The notes: a model not told the origin generated them from the letters alone. A stretch of 64,000 bases of DNA from Acetobacter sp. 46_36 (GCA_001917135.1 MNTT01000016.1:518-64517); one strand, 5' to 3'; shown: positions 14,272-24,062, numbered from the stretch's first letter. Numbers and translations: made by a program.

Positions 14272-17199
14272 ATGGCAGAGAGCAAATATATCGAAATCAA
14301 AGGGGCGCGGGAGCATAATCTCAAAAACGTCAACATTTCCATTCCGAAAAACCAGCTGACGGTGATTACCGGGCTGTCGGGGTCGGGCAAGTCGTCGCTG
14401 GCGTTTGACACGATTTATGCCGAGGGGCAGCGGCGTTACGTCGAGAGCCTTTCCGCTTATGCGCGGCAGTTCCTTGACCTGATGAAAAAGCCGGACGTTG
14501 ATTCCATAGAAGGGCTGGCGCCGGCGATTTCGATTGAGCAGAAAACGACCTCGCACAATCCGCGCTCGACGGTGGGGACGATTACCGAGATTTACGACTA
14601 TATGCGCCTGTTGTGGGCACGCGCGGGGACGCCGTATTCGCCGGCGACGGGGCTGCCGATTGAGGCGCAGACGGTGAGCCAGATGGTGGATAAAATCCTG
14701 TCGCTGCCGGCCGGTACCAAGATTATGCTGGTGGCGCCGATGGTGCGGCAGCGCAAAGGGGAATTTAAGAAAGAACTGGACGGGCTGCTGAAGCAGGGGT
14801 TTCAGCGCGTCAAGATTGACGGCGAGGTCTATGACCTTGAAGACGCGCCGGCGCTGGAAAAAAACATTAAGCACGACATTGAGGTCGTGGTCGACCGTCT
14901 GGTGGTCAAGGGCGAGGAGATGGCGGAGCGCGTGGCGCAGTCGGTAGAAACGGCGCTGAAAATCGGCGACGGCATTTTGTATGTGGACGGCGCGGGTGGA
15001 AACGGCGCAGGCCTGACAGGGGCAGCGGCCGGAGATGGTTCGGATGCGGCGGGAACGAACGGTACGGGAGGAAACGGCGCGGCGGGCGGAGCCGGTGTCG
15101 GAGGCGCGGCGGGGAACCGGCTGACGTTTTCGGCGAAATATGCTTGTCCGGTGTCGGGCTTTACGATTGAGGAAATCGAGCCGCGGCTGTTTTCGTTCAA
15201 CAATCCGCAGGGGGCTTGCCCGCATTGCGACGGGCTGGGGGCACGGCTGTATATGGACGAAAAGCTGGTGGTGCCGAACGAGGGGCGGTCGATTGCGCAG
15301 GGGGCGATTGCGCCGTGGTACGGGTTTAAGTCGGCGTTTTATAAGCAGACGCTGATTTCGCTGTGCGACTTTCTGCACATCTCGCAGGACACGCCGTGGA
15401 AAGACCTGCCGGAAGAGGCGAAGAAAATCATTCTTTACGGTTCGGGCAATGTGTGCGTGCCTCTGTATTATTCGACGTTTGTGTCGGACAAGCCGTTTGA
15501 GGGCGTGATTCCGAATATGGAACGGCGGTTTCTGGAAACAGACTCGGCGGCGTCGCGCGAGGAGCTGTCGCATTACCAGTCGGCGGCGCCGTGCACTTTC
15601 TGCAACGGCAAGCGGCTGAAGCCCGAGGCGCTGGCGGTCAAGGTCTGCGGCAAGGATATTATGGAAGTTTCCGATCTTTCCATCAAAGAGGCGCTGAAGT
15701 GGTTTGCCGGGGTGGAAGAACAACTGAGCCCGCAGAAGCAGCAGATTGCGCACAAGATATTAAAGGAGATTATCGACCGGCTGCAGTTTTTGAACAATGT
15801 GGGGCTGGACTACCTGACGCTGTCGCGGCAGTCGGGCGGGCTTTCCGGCGGCGAATCGCAGCGTATCAGGCTGGCGTCGCAAATCGGGTCGGGGCTGACG
15901 GGCGTGCTGTATGTGCTGGACGAACCGTCAATCGGGCTGCACCAGCGCGACAATGACCGGCTGCTGGAGACGCTGAACCGGTTGCGCGACATCGGCAATA
16001 CGGTGATTGTGGTCGAGCACGACGAAGACGCCATCCGTGCGGCAGACTTTCTGGTCGATATGGGGCCGGGCGCGGGCGAGCTCGGCGGCAGCGTCGTCGC
16101 GGCGGGAACGGTGGCGGACGTGCTGGCGAGCAAGGACAGCCTGACGGCGCAGTATCTGAACGGGCAGAAGGAAATCGCGGTGCCGCGCAAACGGCGCAAG
16201 GGCAACGGCAAGTTTCTGGAGCTGACCGGGGCGAAGACGCACAATCTTAAGAACGTGAAGATGAAAATCCCGCTCGGCACGCTGACGCTGGTTACCGGGG
16301 TTTCTGGCGGCGGCAAGTCGTCGCTGGTGCTGGAGACGCTGTACAAGGCGCTGAACAAGGAGCTGAACGGGTCGCGCGAGCCGACGGGCGCATACGACAA
16401 ACTTATCGGGCTGGAGAATGTCGACAAGGTGATTGACATCGACCAGTCGCCTATCGGGCGGACGCCGCGTTCCAACCCGGCGACGTACACCGGGCTGTTT
16501 ACCTATATCCGCGACTGGTATGCGGAGCTGCCGCTGTCCAAGGCGCGCGGGTATCAGGCGGGGCGGTTTTCGTTTAACGTTGCGGGCGGGCGCTGCGAAG
16601 CGTGCAAAGGCGACGGGGTAACGAAGATTGAGATGAACTTTCTGCCTGACGTGTATGTCGAATGCGAACAGTGCCACGGCAAGCGCTTTAACCGCGAAAC
16701 GCTGGAAGTTACCTACAAGGGCAAGTCGATTGCCGACGTGCTGGATATGACGGTGGACGAGGCGCATGAATTTTTTGACAGCATTCCGGCAATCAAATCG
16801 CGGCTGGAGCTGCTGCAGAAAGTCGGGCTGGGGTATATCCGGCTCGGGCAGGCGGCGACGACGCTTTCCGGCGGCGAGGCGCAACGCATCAAGCTTTCCA
16901 AAGAACTGTCCAAGCGGGCGACGGGCAAGACAGTCTATATTCTCGACGAGCCGACGACCGGGCTGCATTTTGAGGACATCAACAAGCTGTTGAAAGTGTT
17001 ACAGGCTTTGGTTGACCAGGGAAATACGGTAATTGTCATTGAGCATAATCTGGATGTCATTAAGGTTGCGGACTATATTATCGACATGGGGCCGGAGGGC
17101 GGCGACGGCGGCGGACGGATTGTTGCCGAGGGTACGCCCGAGGAGATTGTCAAAAAGGCGAAGGGATATACCTACAAGTACCTGAAAGGGAAAATCTGA
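14272..17199 (+). CDS. uvrA: Excinuclease ABC subunit A
   Basis: 975 aa. The damage-recognition ATPase of nucleotide excision repair, acting as a dimer with UvrB on DNA. Two ABC ATPase modules are visible: Walker A GLSGSGKSS (residues 34-42) and GVSGGGKSS, ABC signatures LSGGESQRIRLA and LSGGEAQRIKLS, and Walker B VLDEPSIGLH and ILDEPTTGLH. Zinc-binding pairs CPHC, CTFC...C, CEAC and CEQC are all there. Residues about 241-283 are a Gly/Ala/Asn-rich insertion absent from typical UvrA, between LYVDG and RLTFSAKYACP, probably a minisatellite expansion. ATG 14,272 with GAGAGGG upstream matches the conserved MAESKYIEIKGAREHNLKN start; the 87 codons upstream are repeat DNA. Confidence 0.97.
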   Translation: MAESKYIEIKGAREHNLKNVNISIPKNQLTVITGLSGSGKSSLAFDTIYAEGQRRYVESLSAYARQFLDLMKKPDVDSIEGLAPAISIEQKTTSHNPRSTVGTITEIYDYMRLLWARAGTPYSPATGLPIEAQTVSQMVDKILSLPAGTKIMLVAPMVRQRKGEFKKELDGLLKQGFQRVKIDGEVYDLEDAPALEKNIKHDIEVVVDRLVVKGEEMAERVAQSVETALKIGDGILYVDGAGGNGAGLTGAAAGDGSDAAGTNGTGGNGAAGGAGVGGAAGNRLTFSAKYACPVSGFTIEEIEPRLFSFNNPQGACPHCDGLGARLYMDEKLVVPNEGRSIAQGAIAPWYGFKSAFYKQTLISLCDFLHISQDTPWKDLPEEAKKIILYGSGNVCVPLYYSTFVSDKPFEGVIPNMERRFLETDSAASREELSHYQSAAPCTFCNGKRLKPEALAVKVCGKDIMEVSDLSIKEALKWFAGVEEQLSPQKQQIAHKILKEIIDRLQFLNNVGLDYLTLSRQSGGLSGGESQRIRLASQIGSGLTGVLYVLDEPSIGLHQRDNDRLLETLNRLRDIGNTVIVVEHDEDAIRAADFLVDMGPGAGELGGSVVAAGTVADVLASKDSLTAQYLNGQKEIAVPRKRRKGNGKFLELTGAKTHNLKNVKMKIPLGTLTLVTGVSGGGKSSLVLETLYKALNKELNGSREPTGAYDKLIGLENVDKVIDIDQSPIGRTPRSNPATYTGLFTYIRDWYAELPLSKARGYQAGRFSFNVAGGRCEACKGDGVTKIEMNFLPDVYVECEQCHGKRFNRETLEVTYKGKSIADVLDMTVDEAHEFFDSIPAIKSRLELLQKVGLGYIRLGQAATTLSGGEAQRIKLSKELSKRATGKTVYILDEPTTGLHFEDINKLLKVLQALVDQGNTVIVIEHNLDVIKVADYIIDMGPEGGDGGGRIVAEGTPEEIVKKAKGYTYKYLKGKI

Positions 17200-17588
17200 A
17201 CGGCTGCCGGGGAGAAATGCCGGGCATGAGGCGGTCGATGCGGAATGCGAAAACGGGCGCCGGAGCTGGAACGAGGCGTGCAGGGCGGCTGGTGCAGGGA
17301 GAGAAAGGCTGCCGGGACGGATACGGGGTCGATGAGGGCTGATGCGAAGGACGGAAGAGCGGACGGCGTACCACTTATCAACTCACTTGAATTTTTTATC
17401 AACAGCTTTAATTTTTGCCGCGGGAAGCGGGGTGTTTTTTTGTGCACAGCCACGGAGTGCCGGAGGGGTTGGCAGACGGGTTTCCGAAGCAGCGGGAAGC
17501 TGTGGAGAGCCATGTGCGGACGGGCCGGGGCTGCGGGAAGCTGTGTGCGGGCGGGCAGCCGGGGCGTCTGTGCGGACGGGCCGGGGCG
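17200..17588. other. Gap between uvrA and the IS110 element
   Basis: Repetitive GC-rich DNA. TGTGCGGACGGGCCGGGGC occurs at 17,513 and 17,569, with GCGGGAAGCTGTG units between. A weak hairpin CCGC-GGGAA-GCGG at 17,418-17,430 followed by a T run may end the uvrA transcript. Confidence 0.5.
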
Positions 17589-18518
17589 CTAACAGGTTTT
17601 CAGCGTGGCGTTGACAATAATCAGCAGCTTGCGGGCACAGGCGATGATAGCGGTCATTTTTGATTTTCCTTTTTTTAGCAGGCGTTCGTAGAACTCCTTT
17701 ATTTGAGCATTGTGCCTGATGGCGACCAGGGTAACGATGAACAGGGCGCTTTTGGCGGTGGTTCTGCCATGGCGGATGCGGCGGTAACCGGAGAGCGTGC
17801 CGCTGTCTTTGGCATAAGGGGCGACACCGGCGATGGCGGCAATCTGGCGGCGGTTGGCGCAGCCGAGCTCGGGGAGCGTTGTCAGCAGGAGAACGGCAGA
17901 TTTTTCGGCAATACCTTTGATGGCGATGATTTTGTAGAAAGCTTCGGCGAGCGGCGGGTCGTTTTTGATGATGTCGAGGCATTTCTGGTACAGGCGTTCG
18001 ATTTCCTTTTCCAGATAGGCGATGTGTCTGACGATTTCTTTTTTCATATCGGGGGGAAGGCTGGGCGCGGTGCTGCGGTTTTTTTCCTGAAGGAGCATGG
18101 TTTTGAGGTCGGATATCCTTTCGGTTACGGGTTTCAGGTTCAGCGGCAGAGGCGTGTACATACGCAGGGTTTCGTGCAGTTTCCGTCCGAAGAGGGCAAG
18201 GGCGTAAGCGTCTATCCGGTCGGTTTTGGCGTGTTCGCCGTAGGAACGCATAAAGGCTTTGACCCGGCGCCCTTCCGCCCGGTGGACGGTAAAACCGCGG
18301 TTATAAAAAGTGTTGACGCAGAGGGCTTCGTATCCGCCGGTAAGGTCGACGACAATCAGGAGTTCCGGGTCCGGGGACAGGGCGGAAACGTATTTTTCTA
18401 TGGCTTTTGCGGTGTTTTCGACGGTTAGGAATTCTCCGGTGGCGTCGTCGTAGATGTCAAGTTTGGCTTTGGACACGTCGATGCCGATGAAGCGTGAGAA
18501 TTTTTGGTTTGCAGTCAT
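17589..18518 (-). mobile_element. IS110-family transposase
   Basis: A 309-aa transposase of the IS110/IS1111 type, which moves circular DNA using a RuvC-like DEDD domain and a serine-bearing Tnp domain guided by a bridge RNA. The acidic residues are visible: D14 in IGIDVSKAKLDIY, E64 in DLTGGYE, and D100/D103 in KTDRIDAYALA. The C-terminal Tnp20 domain has IKGIAEKSAVLLLT, IAAIAGVAPYAKDSGTLSGYRR and the catalytic-type Ser in SGTLSG. The protein looks complete (stop after ATLKTC). AAGGAGT precedes ATG 18,518. No inverted repeats were found, as expected for IS110. The element ends are not defined here. Confidence 0.9.
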
Positions 18519-18720
18519 TAAAGTTACTCCTTATAGTTCCGTTATTTATTCTTCAAATTGTTAACGTACGCGGCAGGCCGGTACCAGCAACTCATCAAGC
18601 AATAAATAAGTTTGTCTTAAAGATCACAATGAGCACGAACTTCAGATTCGATTGCTTGTCCGATCGTTTAAGACCATTTAGAAAGACGGATGCACCCGTC
18701 CTCTAAATATTATCCATGAT
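18519..18720 (-). ncRNA. Candidate bridge RNA region of the IS110 element
   Basis: About 200 non-coding, less GC-rich bases upstream of the transposase, the position where IS110-group elements (as opposed to IS1111) encode the bridge RNA. A hairpin GACGGGTGCATCCGTC (18,682-18,700, read on the minus strand) and several weaker stems are seen. Presence of an RNA is inferred from family knowledge only. Confidence 0.35.
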
Positions 18721-18797
18721 TTGACTGTCGTATGCAAGCGGCCTTTTGTGCCTTACGGTTTTATGGAAGTTTTGTTGCATATTTTTAAGTAACAATT

Positions 18798-18885
18798 GAG
18801 GGGAGCCAGGCGGAGCAAAGGGGAAGGGAACAGGCGGAGCAAAGAGGAGGGGAGCAGGCGGAGCAAAGAGGAGGGAGCCGGGAGG
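18798..18885 (+). repeat. Tandem repeat of about 23 bp, three units
   Basis: Units AGGCGGAGCAAAG AGGAGGGGAGC in three near copies between the IS and the amidase gene. The rest of 18,721-19,034 shows nothing recognisable. Confidence 0.8.
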
Positions 18886-19034
18886 GCTGGCGCGGCGGGA
18901 ATAAATGGAAAAGCGGGAAGCCTGGTGTTGAGAACGGGGCGGAAAAGGGCAGGCATGAAAGCAAATGCTGAAAGCGGGGTGAAGAAACGGGGCAGCCGCG
19001 AGGACGGGGCTGAGAACGGGACAGAAAGAGGGAG

Positions 19035-19793
19035 TCAGCCGTTCAGGTACCAGTATTTCTTTTTGCGTTCGGTCTGGAAGGCATAAGCGGCGGCGCGGAG
19101 CATCCGCATATACCCTTCGCGGTCGCGGACAGCGAAATCTTTGGGATACGGCTCGTCCAAAAGGCTGTGCACGTCGGTGCGGACGGCGACTTCGCGGGGG
19201 AAGAAATGGCGGCAGAACGCATAACGGGCGGCAGTCAGGTCGTCTGTATCGTAGCCGATGGTTTGCAGCAGCTCCTCTTCCGGGGCTTCGGGAGAGAGGC
19301 TTTTCAGGCTCGGCCAAAGGACAAGCTGGCGGGCATAAAGCTTTTGCCAGGGAAAGCCTGCGCCGGGGTCGGCTTTGCGTTTCGGTGCGATGTCGGAATG
19401 GCCAAGAATGTTCTCGCGGCGGATACGGTAAGCAAAAACCAACTGCCTTAAAAGCCGGCAGAGCGCGGAAATCTGGGCGGAAGAATAGTCCTGCGGCGTT
19501 TGCCCGAGGTTAAAAGATTCCAGTTCGATGCCGATGGAACAGCCGTTGAGGGATTTGCCTTCGCTGCCGAGCCAGCTGCTTTCGCCGGCATGATAGGCGA
19601 CTTTGTCAGGGGGGCAGTTTTCGGTAATCTGACCGCGTTCGGAAACGATGTAATGGGTGCTCAGGCCGTATTTGTCCAGTATGTCCAGCTGCTTGTCGGG
19701 CGAGTAGGACGAGCAGTGGAGGATAATATAGCGGATATCTTCGGTACGGTCGCGGCAGTTTGCGGTGTGGGTGATGATGATTTTCTGAGCCAT
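19035..19793 (-). CDS. N-acetylmuramoyl-L-alanine amidase (Amidase_2)
   Basis: 252 aa. An AmpD/PGRP-type zinc amidase that cleaves the bond between MurNAc and the stem peptide of peptidoglycan. The core spans residues ~20-155: ILHCSS (first His ligand), STHYIVSERGQI, VAYHAGESSW, CSIGIELES, and GHSDIAPKRKADPG holding the second His and the Asp/Cys-position ligand. A C-terminal ~90-residue region (TIGYDTDDLTAARYAFCRHFFP) resembles the peptidoglycan-binding-like tail of AmiD proteins. There is no signal peptide, so it may act on recycled muropeptides in the cytoplasm. GGAGAACCCC supports ATG 19,793. A phage-lysin role is possible but it lies 8 kb from the phage block. Confidence 0.88.
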   Translation of the reverse strand: MAQKIIITHTANCRDRTEDIRYIILHCSSYSPDKQLDILDKYGLSTHYIVSERGQITENCPPDKVAYHAGESSWLGSEGKSLNGCSIGIELESFNLGQTPQDYSSAQISALCRLLRQLVFAYRIRRENILGHSDIAPKRKADPGAGFPWQKLYARQLVLWPSLKSLSPEAPEEELLQTIGYDTDDLTAARYAFCRHFFPREVAVRTDVHSLLDEPYPKDFAVRDREGYMRMLRAAAYAFQTERKKKYWYLNG

Positions 19794-19913
19794 GGGGTTC
19801 TCCGGTCTGATTTTTATGCTTAATATAGCAGGCGAGGTTTAAAAAAAACTTTACAAACGGCGGTTTTTTGCTTATGAAAGGGGGAGATGTTTTTTTGTTA
19901 AGGAGTACAACAG

Positions 19914-21009
19914 ATGAGAGCGGAATTTTATAACCTGATTAACGAAATCAAAGCGAGCGCCGAACTTTTGCGGAGGTCTCTTTGACTACGACAACGCAAA
20001 ACAACGGCAGGAAGAACTGGCGGTTCTGACGGCGGACCCGGCGCTGTGGGACAATCAGGAAAAGGCACTGAAACTGACGGGAGAGAAAAATACGCTGGAC
20101 GAGAATATTGCCTTTTATGAGGATTTGCTGGCGGACTTGCAGAATTCCGAGGAGATGGTCGAGATGGCGGAGGCCGAGGAAGACGAGGCGATGCTGGCGG
20201 AACTGTTTGCGCATCTGGAAGAACTGAAACAGGAGGCTAAGCGCCACGAACTGGAAGCGCTGCTTTCCGGCGAGCTGGACAAGAACGACGCTTACCTGGA
20301 AGTGCATGCCGGCTCGGGCGGAACCGAGGCGCAGGACTGGGCGGAAATGCTGCTCAGAATGTATTCGCGCTGGGCGGAAAAACACAAATACAAACTTTCG
20401 TATGTTGAAGAAACCGAGGGCGAAGTCGCGGGGCTGAAGTCGGCGACGGTCAAAATATCGGGACACAACGCTTACGGGTGGCTCAAAGGCGAGAGCGGCG
20501 TGCACCGGCTGGTGCGGATTTCGCCGTTTGACAGCGACGCGCGGCGGCATACGAGCTTTGCGTCGGTCAACGTATATCCGGTGGTTGACGACAGCATTCA
20601 TATCGACATCAACCCGGCGGATTTGAAAATGGACACCTACCGTTCGTCCGGCGCGGGCGGGCAGCACATCAACAAGACCGAATCGGCGGTGCGGATTACG
20701 CATATTCCGAGCGGGGTGGTGGTTTCGTGCCAGACTGAGCGTTCGCAGTTTGCCAACCGCGACCAGGCAATGAATATGCTGAAGGCAAAGCTGTATGAAA
20801 TCGAACTGCATAAGAAAGAGGCAGCGGCGGAGCAGAAATGGGAAGAGCAGGGCGACAACGGCTGGGGGTATCAGATACGGTCGTACGTTTTGCAGCCGTA
20901 CAAGATGATTAAAGACCTGCGCACCGGCGCGGAGACTTCGGACGACCGCGGCGTACTTGACGGGGATATCGATATGTTTCTGTCGGCGTATTTGTCGTCG
21001 AAGGCGTAG
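19914..21009 (+). CDS. prfB: Peptide chain release factor 2 (programmed +1 frameshift)
   Basis: Release factor 2 reads UGA and UAA stops. The gene is in two frames: 19,914-19,982, then a +1 shift at CTT TGA C (the in-frame TGA is 19,983-19,985), continuing 19,984-21,009. The joined product is about 364 aa, the normal RF2 length. An SD-like GGAGG sits just before the shift site (AGGTCTCTTTGAC), matching the classic autoregulatory signal: when RF2 is scarce, ribosomes slip and make more. The RF2 selectivity motif SPF (RISPFDSDARRHTSF) and the peptidyl-hydrolysis GGQ (SGAGGQHINKTESAVR) are present. AAGGAG precedes ATG 19,914. It also shows that UGA is a stop here. Confidence 0.96.
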
Positions 21010-21207
21010 TGCGGCGGGCGCGGTTTGCGGACGGTGCGACGTATGCGCAGGCGGAATCTGAGGTTGATTCAGGCATGGTGCGGCGTGCGTGCAGGCAGGG
21101 GCTTGGCCGGCGGAAGTGCTTATAGTCGGGCGAGGGGGCGGTGCTGCGGCGGAATTGACAGCGGCGGGGCGGCGTTGGGAAGTTATGCACATCGTCGTAG
21201 AAAAATG

Positions 21208-21235
21208 TTGCAAAAAAAAATCCGGTGTTTATAAA
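21208..21235 (+). promoter_or_regulatory. Promoter of tRNA-Gly
   Basis: TTGCAA (21,208-21,213), a 16-base spacer, TATAAA (21,230-21,235), 33 bases before the tRNA. The preceding 21,010-21,200 region shows no gene. Confidence 0.6.
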
Positions 21236-21268
21236 AGCAGTGTTTGAGGTTCATAACTCACACGGATT

Positions 21269-21342
21269 GCAGGTGTAATTCAATGGTAGAATGAGAGCTT
21301 CCCAAGCTTTTAATGCGGGTTCGATTCCCGTCACCTGCTCCA
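21269..21342 (+). tRNA. tRNA-Gly (CCC)
   Basis: A 74-nt cloverleaf with encoded CCA: acceptor GCAGGTG/CACCTGC, anticodon loop TTCCCAA, T arm GCGGG TTCGATT CCCGT. It closely follows the pattern of bacterial glyU. Confidence 0.95.
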
Positions 21343-21664
21343 AATTCTCCCACTTTCTCCGTTTATCCTCTTAGGCGCACGTTTTTGCGATAAGCGTTTT
21401 GTGTGCCCAAGGGGATTTTTTTTGTGTCTGCGGAGGTATGGAAATGGAGCGAAAATTGCGAAAAAAGTTGTGAGAGTAGTGTGCAGAGCCGGACTGTAGA
21501 AGAGCGAACGGACAGAAGGCAGAGAGGAAATGCGGGCACGAGGGAATATCTGGGGTGCGCGAGAAGGGAAGGGGATAGAACGTTCGTTTGTTAAAATAAA
21601 TGAACAATGTTGAAAATTATTCGTTAATCTATTTATAAGATTGTTTGGCAGAAAGGAGAAGATG
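21343..21664. other. Gap with tRNA-Gly terminator and promoter of the next gene
   Basis: A hairpin GGCGCAC/GTGTGCC (21,373-21,409) followed by a run of eight Ts probably ends the tRNA-Gly transcript. TTGAAA (21,610) and TATAAG (21,634) with an 18-base spacer may drive the gene at 21,665. Confidence 0.5.
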
Positions 21665-22627
21665 ATGAAAAAGTTGTATTTGGCGGTGGTGTTGGCATTG
21701 AATTTCGGTTTTGATGTAAGTGCCGCGCCGTTACGCATTAATTCCGAGGCAAAATCTTTTAAATACAGCAAGACGGTTGAAAAGGAACGTCCGAAATTGG
21801 ATGAGGTAACGCGGCAGTTAATTGCAAATTATCGAAAAAATCCGACTGAAGCGAATAAACTTGCGCTGAGGAAACAGATTGCAATAAATTATGATGCGGT
21901 TTTGATGCGGAAAAAAGCGAAACTGGAAGAATTGAAACGGACGGCGCGTGAACAGAAGAAAGTTGACGAGATGCAAGAAATTGTCAATGAAATGCTGATG
22001 GACAGGGAAAGACGCATTGATGCTTCACTGGCACGATTTACCGATGCGCGGCTGAAACCGGGCGTGCGTGAAAATAAAGACGGATATCTGCCAGTTTTGG
22101 GTGCAGCGCAGAATGTTTCAATTGCGTATGCCGTTGTAACGAATGCGGATTATGAGAAATTTATCCGCGCAACCGGCAGAAAAGCCCCCAAGGAGTGGGT
22201 AAACGGAACTTTTCCTGTTGGCAAGGGGAATTATCCGGTGGTCAACGTTTCTTACTATGATGCAGCGGCATATTGCGAATGGCTTTCCGGGAATGACCGT
22301 ATGGCAAGTTACCGGCTTCCGACCGAAAAAGAATGGGAGCAGGCAGCGGGGCATATGCCGAAAGATGCAGATTTTAATGCGGAGGAAAATGCAGGGCTGA
22401 CTTCTGCTTTTGCCTTTGCGGATACACTTTCAGCAGCAGGTGCCGTTAATATGTGGGGCAATGTTTGGGAGTGGACTTCTACGGCGCGGGAAGGCCAAAA
22501 TAAGGCGGTGAAAGGTGGCTCTTGGGATGCCAAACGGGCGGATTGCCGAACCGAGTATCGGGGAGAAGGACGAAATCCGAATATGGGATATGGCAATGTA
22601 GGTTTTAGAATCATTCGGGAAAAATAA
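21665..22627 (+). CDS. Secreted formylglycine-generating-enzyme-like protein
   Basis: 320 aa. An N-terminal signal peptide (KKLYLAVVLALNFGFDVSA, cleavage near SAA) is followed by a charged helical stretch (residues ~30-125, likely coiled coil). The C-terminal half is an FGE-sulfatase (SUMF1) fold domain: VSIAYAVVTNADYEKF, NYPVVNVSYYDAAAYCEWLSG, YRLPTEKEWEQAA, NMWGNVWEWTS, KGGSWDAKRADCR and GNVGFRIIRE. Many bacterial members of this fold are not enzymes and serve as envelope or carbohydrate-related proteins; the catalytic Cys pair of true FGE is not evident, so enzyme activity is doubtful. ATG 21,665 lies six bases after AAAGGAG; 21,662 is an alternative. Confidence 0.8.
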   Translation: MKKLYLAVVLALNFGFDVSAAPLRINSEAKSFKYSKTVEKERPKLDEVTRQLIANYRKNPTEANKLALRKQIAINYDAVLMRKKAKLEELKRTAREQKKVDEMQEIVNEMLMDRERRIDASLARFTDARLKPGVRENKDGYLPVLGAAQNVSIAYAVVTNADYEKFIRATGRKAPKEWVNGTFPVGKGNYPVVNVSYYDAAAYCEWLSGNDRMASYRLPTEKEWEQAAGHMPKDADFNAEENAGLTSAFAFADTLSAAGAVNMWGNVWEWTSTAREGQNKAVKGGSWDAKRADCRTEYRGEGRNPNMGYGNVGFRIIREK

Positions 22628-22760
22628 AATAGTACGGTATTGCACGGTGTTGAAAAGATACATCTTTGGAGATGAGGTGCAGAGTGGCGAGGAGAAGCGG
22701 AAAGTACGGCAGATTAAGTCTTTGAGGAAGGTACAGTGTCTGCTTGATGCCTTTTGAAAA

Positions 22761-24062
22761 CTATTCTTCCAAAAAGCGGGCGATGACTTCATCCATAATA
22801 GATGACTGCGGCGTTTTTGGGGCTCGCTTTTTCCGGGAGGCGCCGGCCGGCTGTTGCGGCTGCGAGGCAGGAGCGGGTTGGGTCTGGCACGAGGCAGAAG
22901 ACGGGTACGGAGCGGGCAGGGCTTGCGGAGCCGAGGCAGGTTCGGCGGCGATTGGCGTCGTGCCATACCGGGAAAGGGCTGGCAGGCAGCCTGGACTATG
23001 CCGGTAGTTTGAAGACAAAGCCGTGCTGAATTCCGGCTGCGGCGGGAGCTCCCGGGCGGGATTGGCCGACCGGGACGGAAGCGTTTGAGCGGCGTCGAAA
23101 TGGCTGCAAGCGGTGTCAGGGAGGCTGTGTGCGGCGTCGAAATGGCTGTGTGCGGTGCCGGGAAGGCTGTGGGCAGCATAGCGGGCGGCGGACGGGCGGT
23201 TATCTACCAGCGTATTAAGGTCGGCGTTATATGCCTGATTGAGGATTTCCAAATCCGACAGGCCGGTGTTCAGCATACGGGCAGCGGTTTGTTCGGCGAC
23301 GCTGCGTACCAGCGTTTTGCGGAATTCGAGGTCAAGCTCCTGGTTCTTATGTTTTTCTTCACGATTGCGCTGCTCCTGCATTTTGCGTTCAAAACGCGAG
23401 AATTCGCTTTCGGGGGCGCCGCCGCGCTGATAGTCCGGCAGGGTCAGCAGGTTATTCTTATAATCCATCAGGGTACGGATGCCGTTATTGTCATACGCGC
23501 GATAAATGAGCCAGTCGGTAACAAGTTCTTCGGTAACGGCAAGCGGAACGATATGCGGCGGGATACGGTTGAATTTGACGACGGTGCGGCCTTCGGCGTC
23601 CTTGTCGGTGATGATGTTGGTTTCAAAAAACTTCCGGTCCCAGCTATAGGGGCAGGACGGGTCTATCAGGCGATAGGAAATCATCATGCCGGTCAGCGCG
23701 GTTTTCATCTCGCGCAGCGCTTCAAAACCAAGCTGAAACGGATTGCGGCGCACTTCGGGGCAGTGAATGGCGCGCTGACAGCAGAACAGGTGAAGCCGGT
23801 AGAGCTGGCGTTCGGTTTCCGGCGGAACGTCCGGATAAATCTTAAGCGGCATGCTGACGGCTTTTTCGACAAAGTCGCGCAGAAACATCCGTTTGCGCTG
23901 GCGGATGGCGGGGAGCATGGTCTTGTCGGCACGTTCAAGCGATTCTGCCATGCCGACGTCGGCGCGCATCTGTTCCCACAGCGCAGGCGGCAGGGCTTTG
24001 TCCACTTCTTCAAGCTTTTCCAACAGGAGAATTTCCGGTGATGTCCGTTCCGCGTAAGACAT
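22761..24062 (-). CDS. Protein of unknown function with Pro/Ala-rich repeat tail
   Basis: 433 aa, no signal peptide or membrane segment. Residues 1-285 are a compositionally normal, mostly helical region with blocks such as YRLHLFCCQRAIHCPEVRRNP and CPYSWDRKFFETNIITDKD; I recognise no family. A charged coiled-coil-like stretch (FSRFERKMQEQRNREEKHKNQ) follows at about 225-260. From about 300 it is low-complexity with tandem AAHSLPDTACSHFD units from a ~36-45-bp DNA repeat, then a basic segment ASRKKRAPKT and a conserved-looking end IMDEVIARFLEE. The repeat probably expanded within an older linker. Function unknown. Confidence 0.7.
   Translation of the reverse strand: MSYAERTSPEILLLEKLEEVDKALPPALWEQMRADVGMAESLERADKTMLPAIRQRKRMFLRDFVEKAVSMPLKIYPDVPPETERQLYRLHLFCCQRAIHCPEVRRNPFQLGFEALREMKTALTGMMISYRLIDPSCPYSWDRKFFETNIITDKDAEGRTVVKFNRIPPHIVPLAVTEELVTDWLIYRAYDNNGIRTLMDYKNNLLTLPDYQRGGAPESEFSRFERKMQEQRNREEKHKNQELDLEFRKTLVRSVAEQTAARMLNTGLSDLEILNQAYNADLNTLVDNRPSAARYAAHSLPGTAHSHFDAAHSLPDTACSHFDAAQTLPSRSANPARELPPQPEFSTALSSNYRHSPGCLPALSRYGTTPIAAEPASAPQALPAPYPSSASCQTQPAPASQPQQPAGASRKKRAPKTPQSSIMDEVIARFLEE

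Noticed and set aside
15928..16968. 346-aa antisense frame over uvrA
   Set aside because: A typical GC-skew shadow, Arg/Gln/His-rich, opposite conserved UvrA ATPase motifs.
19035..19793. Amidase as the missing endolysin of the phage block
   Set aside because: It has AmpD/AmiD-like architecture, is 8 kb away, and lies on the opposite strand beyond an IS element, prfB, lolA and other host genes. The link cannot be excluded but is not supported.
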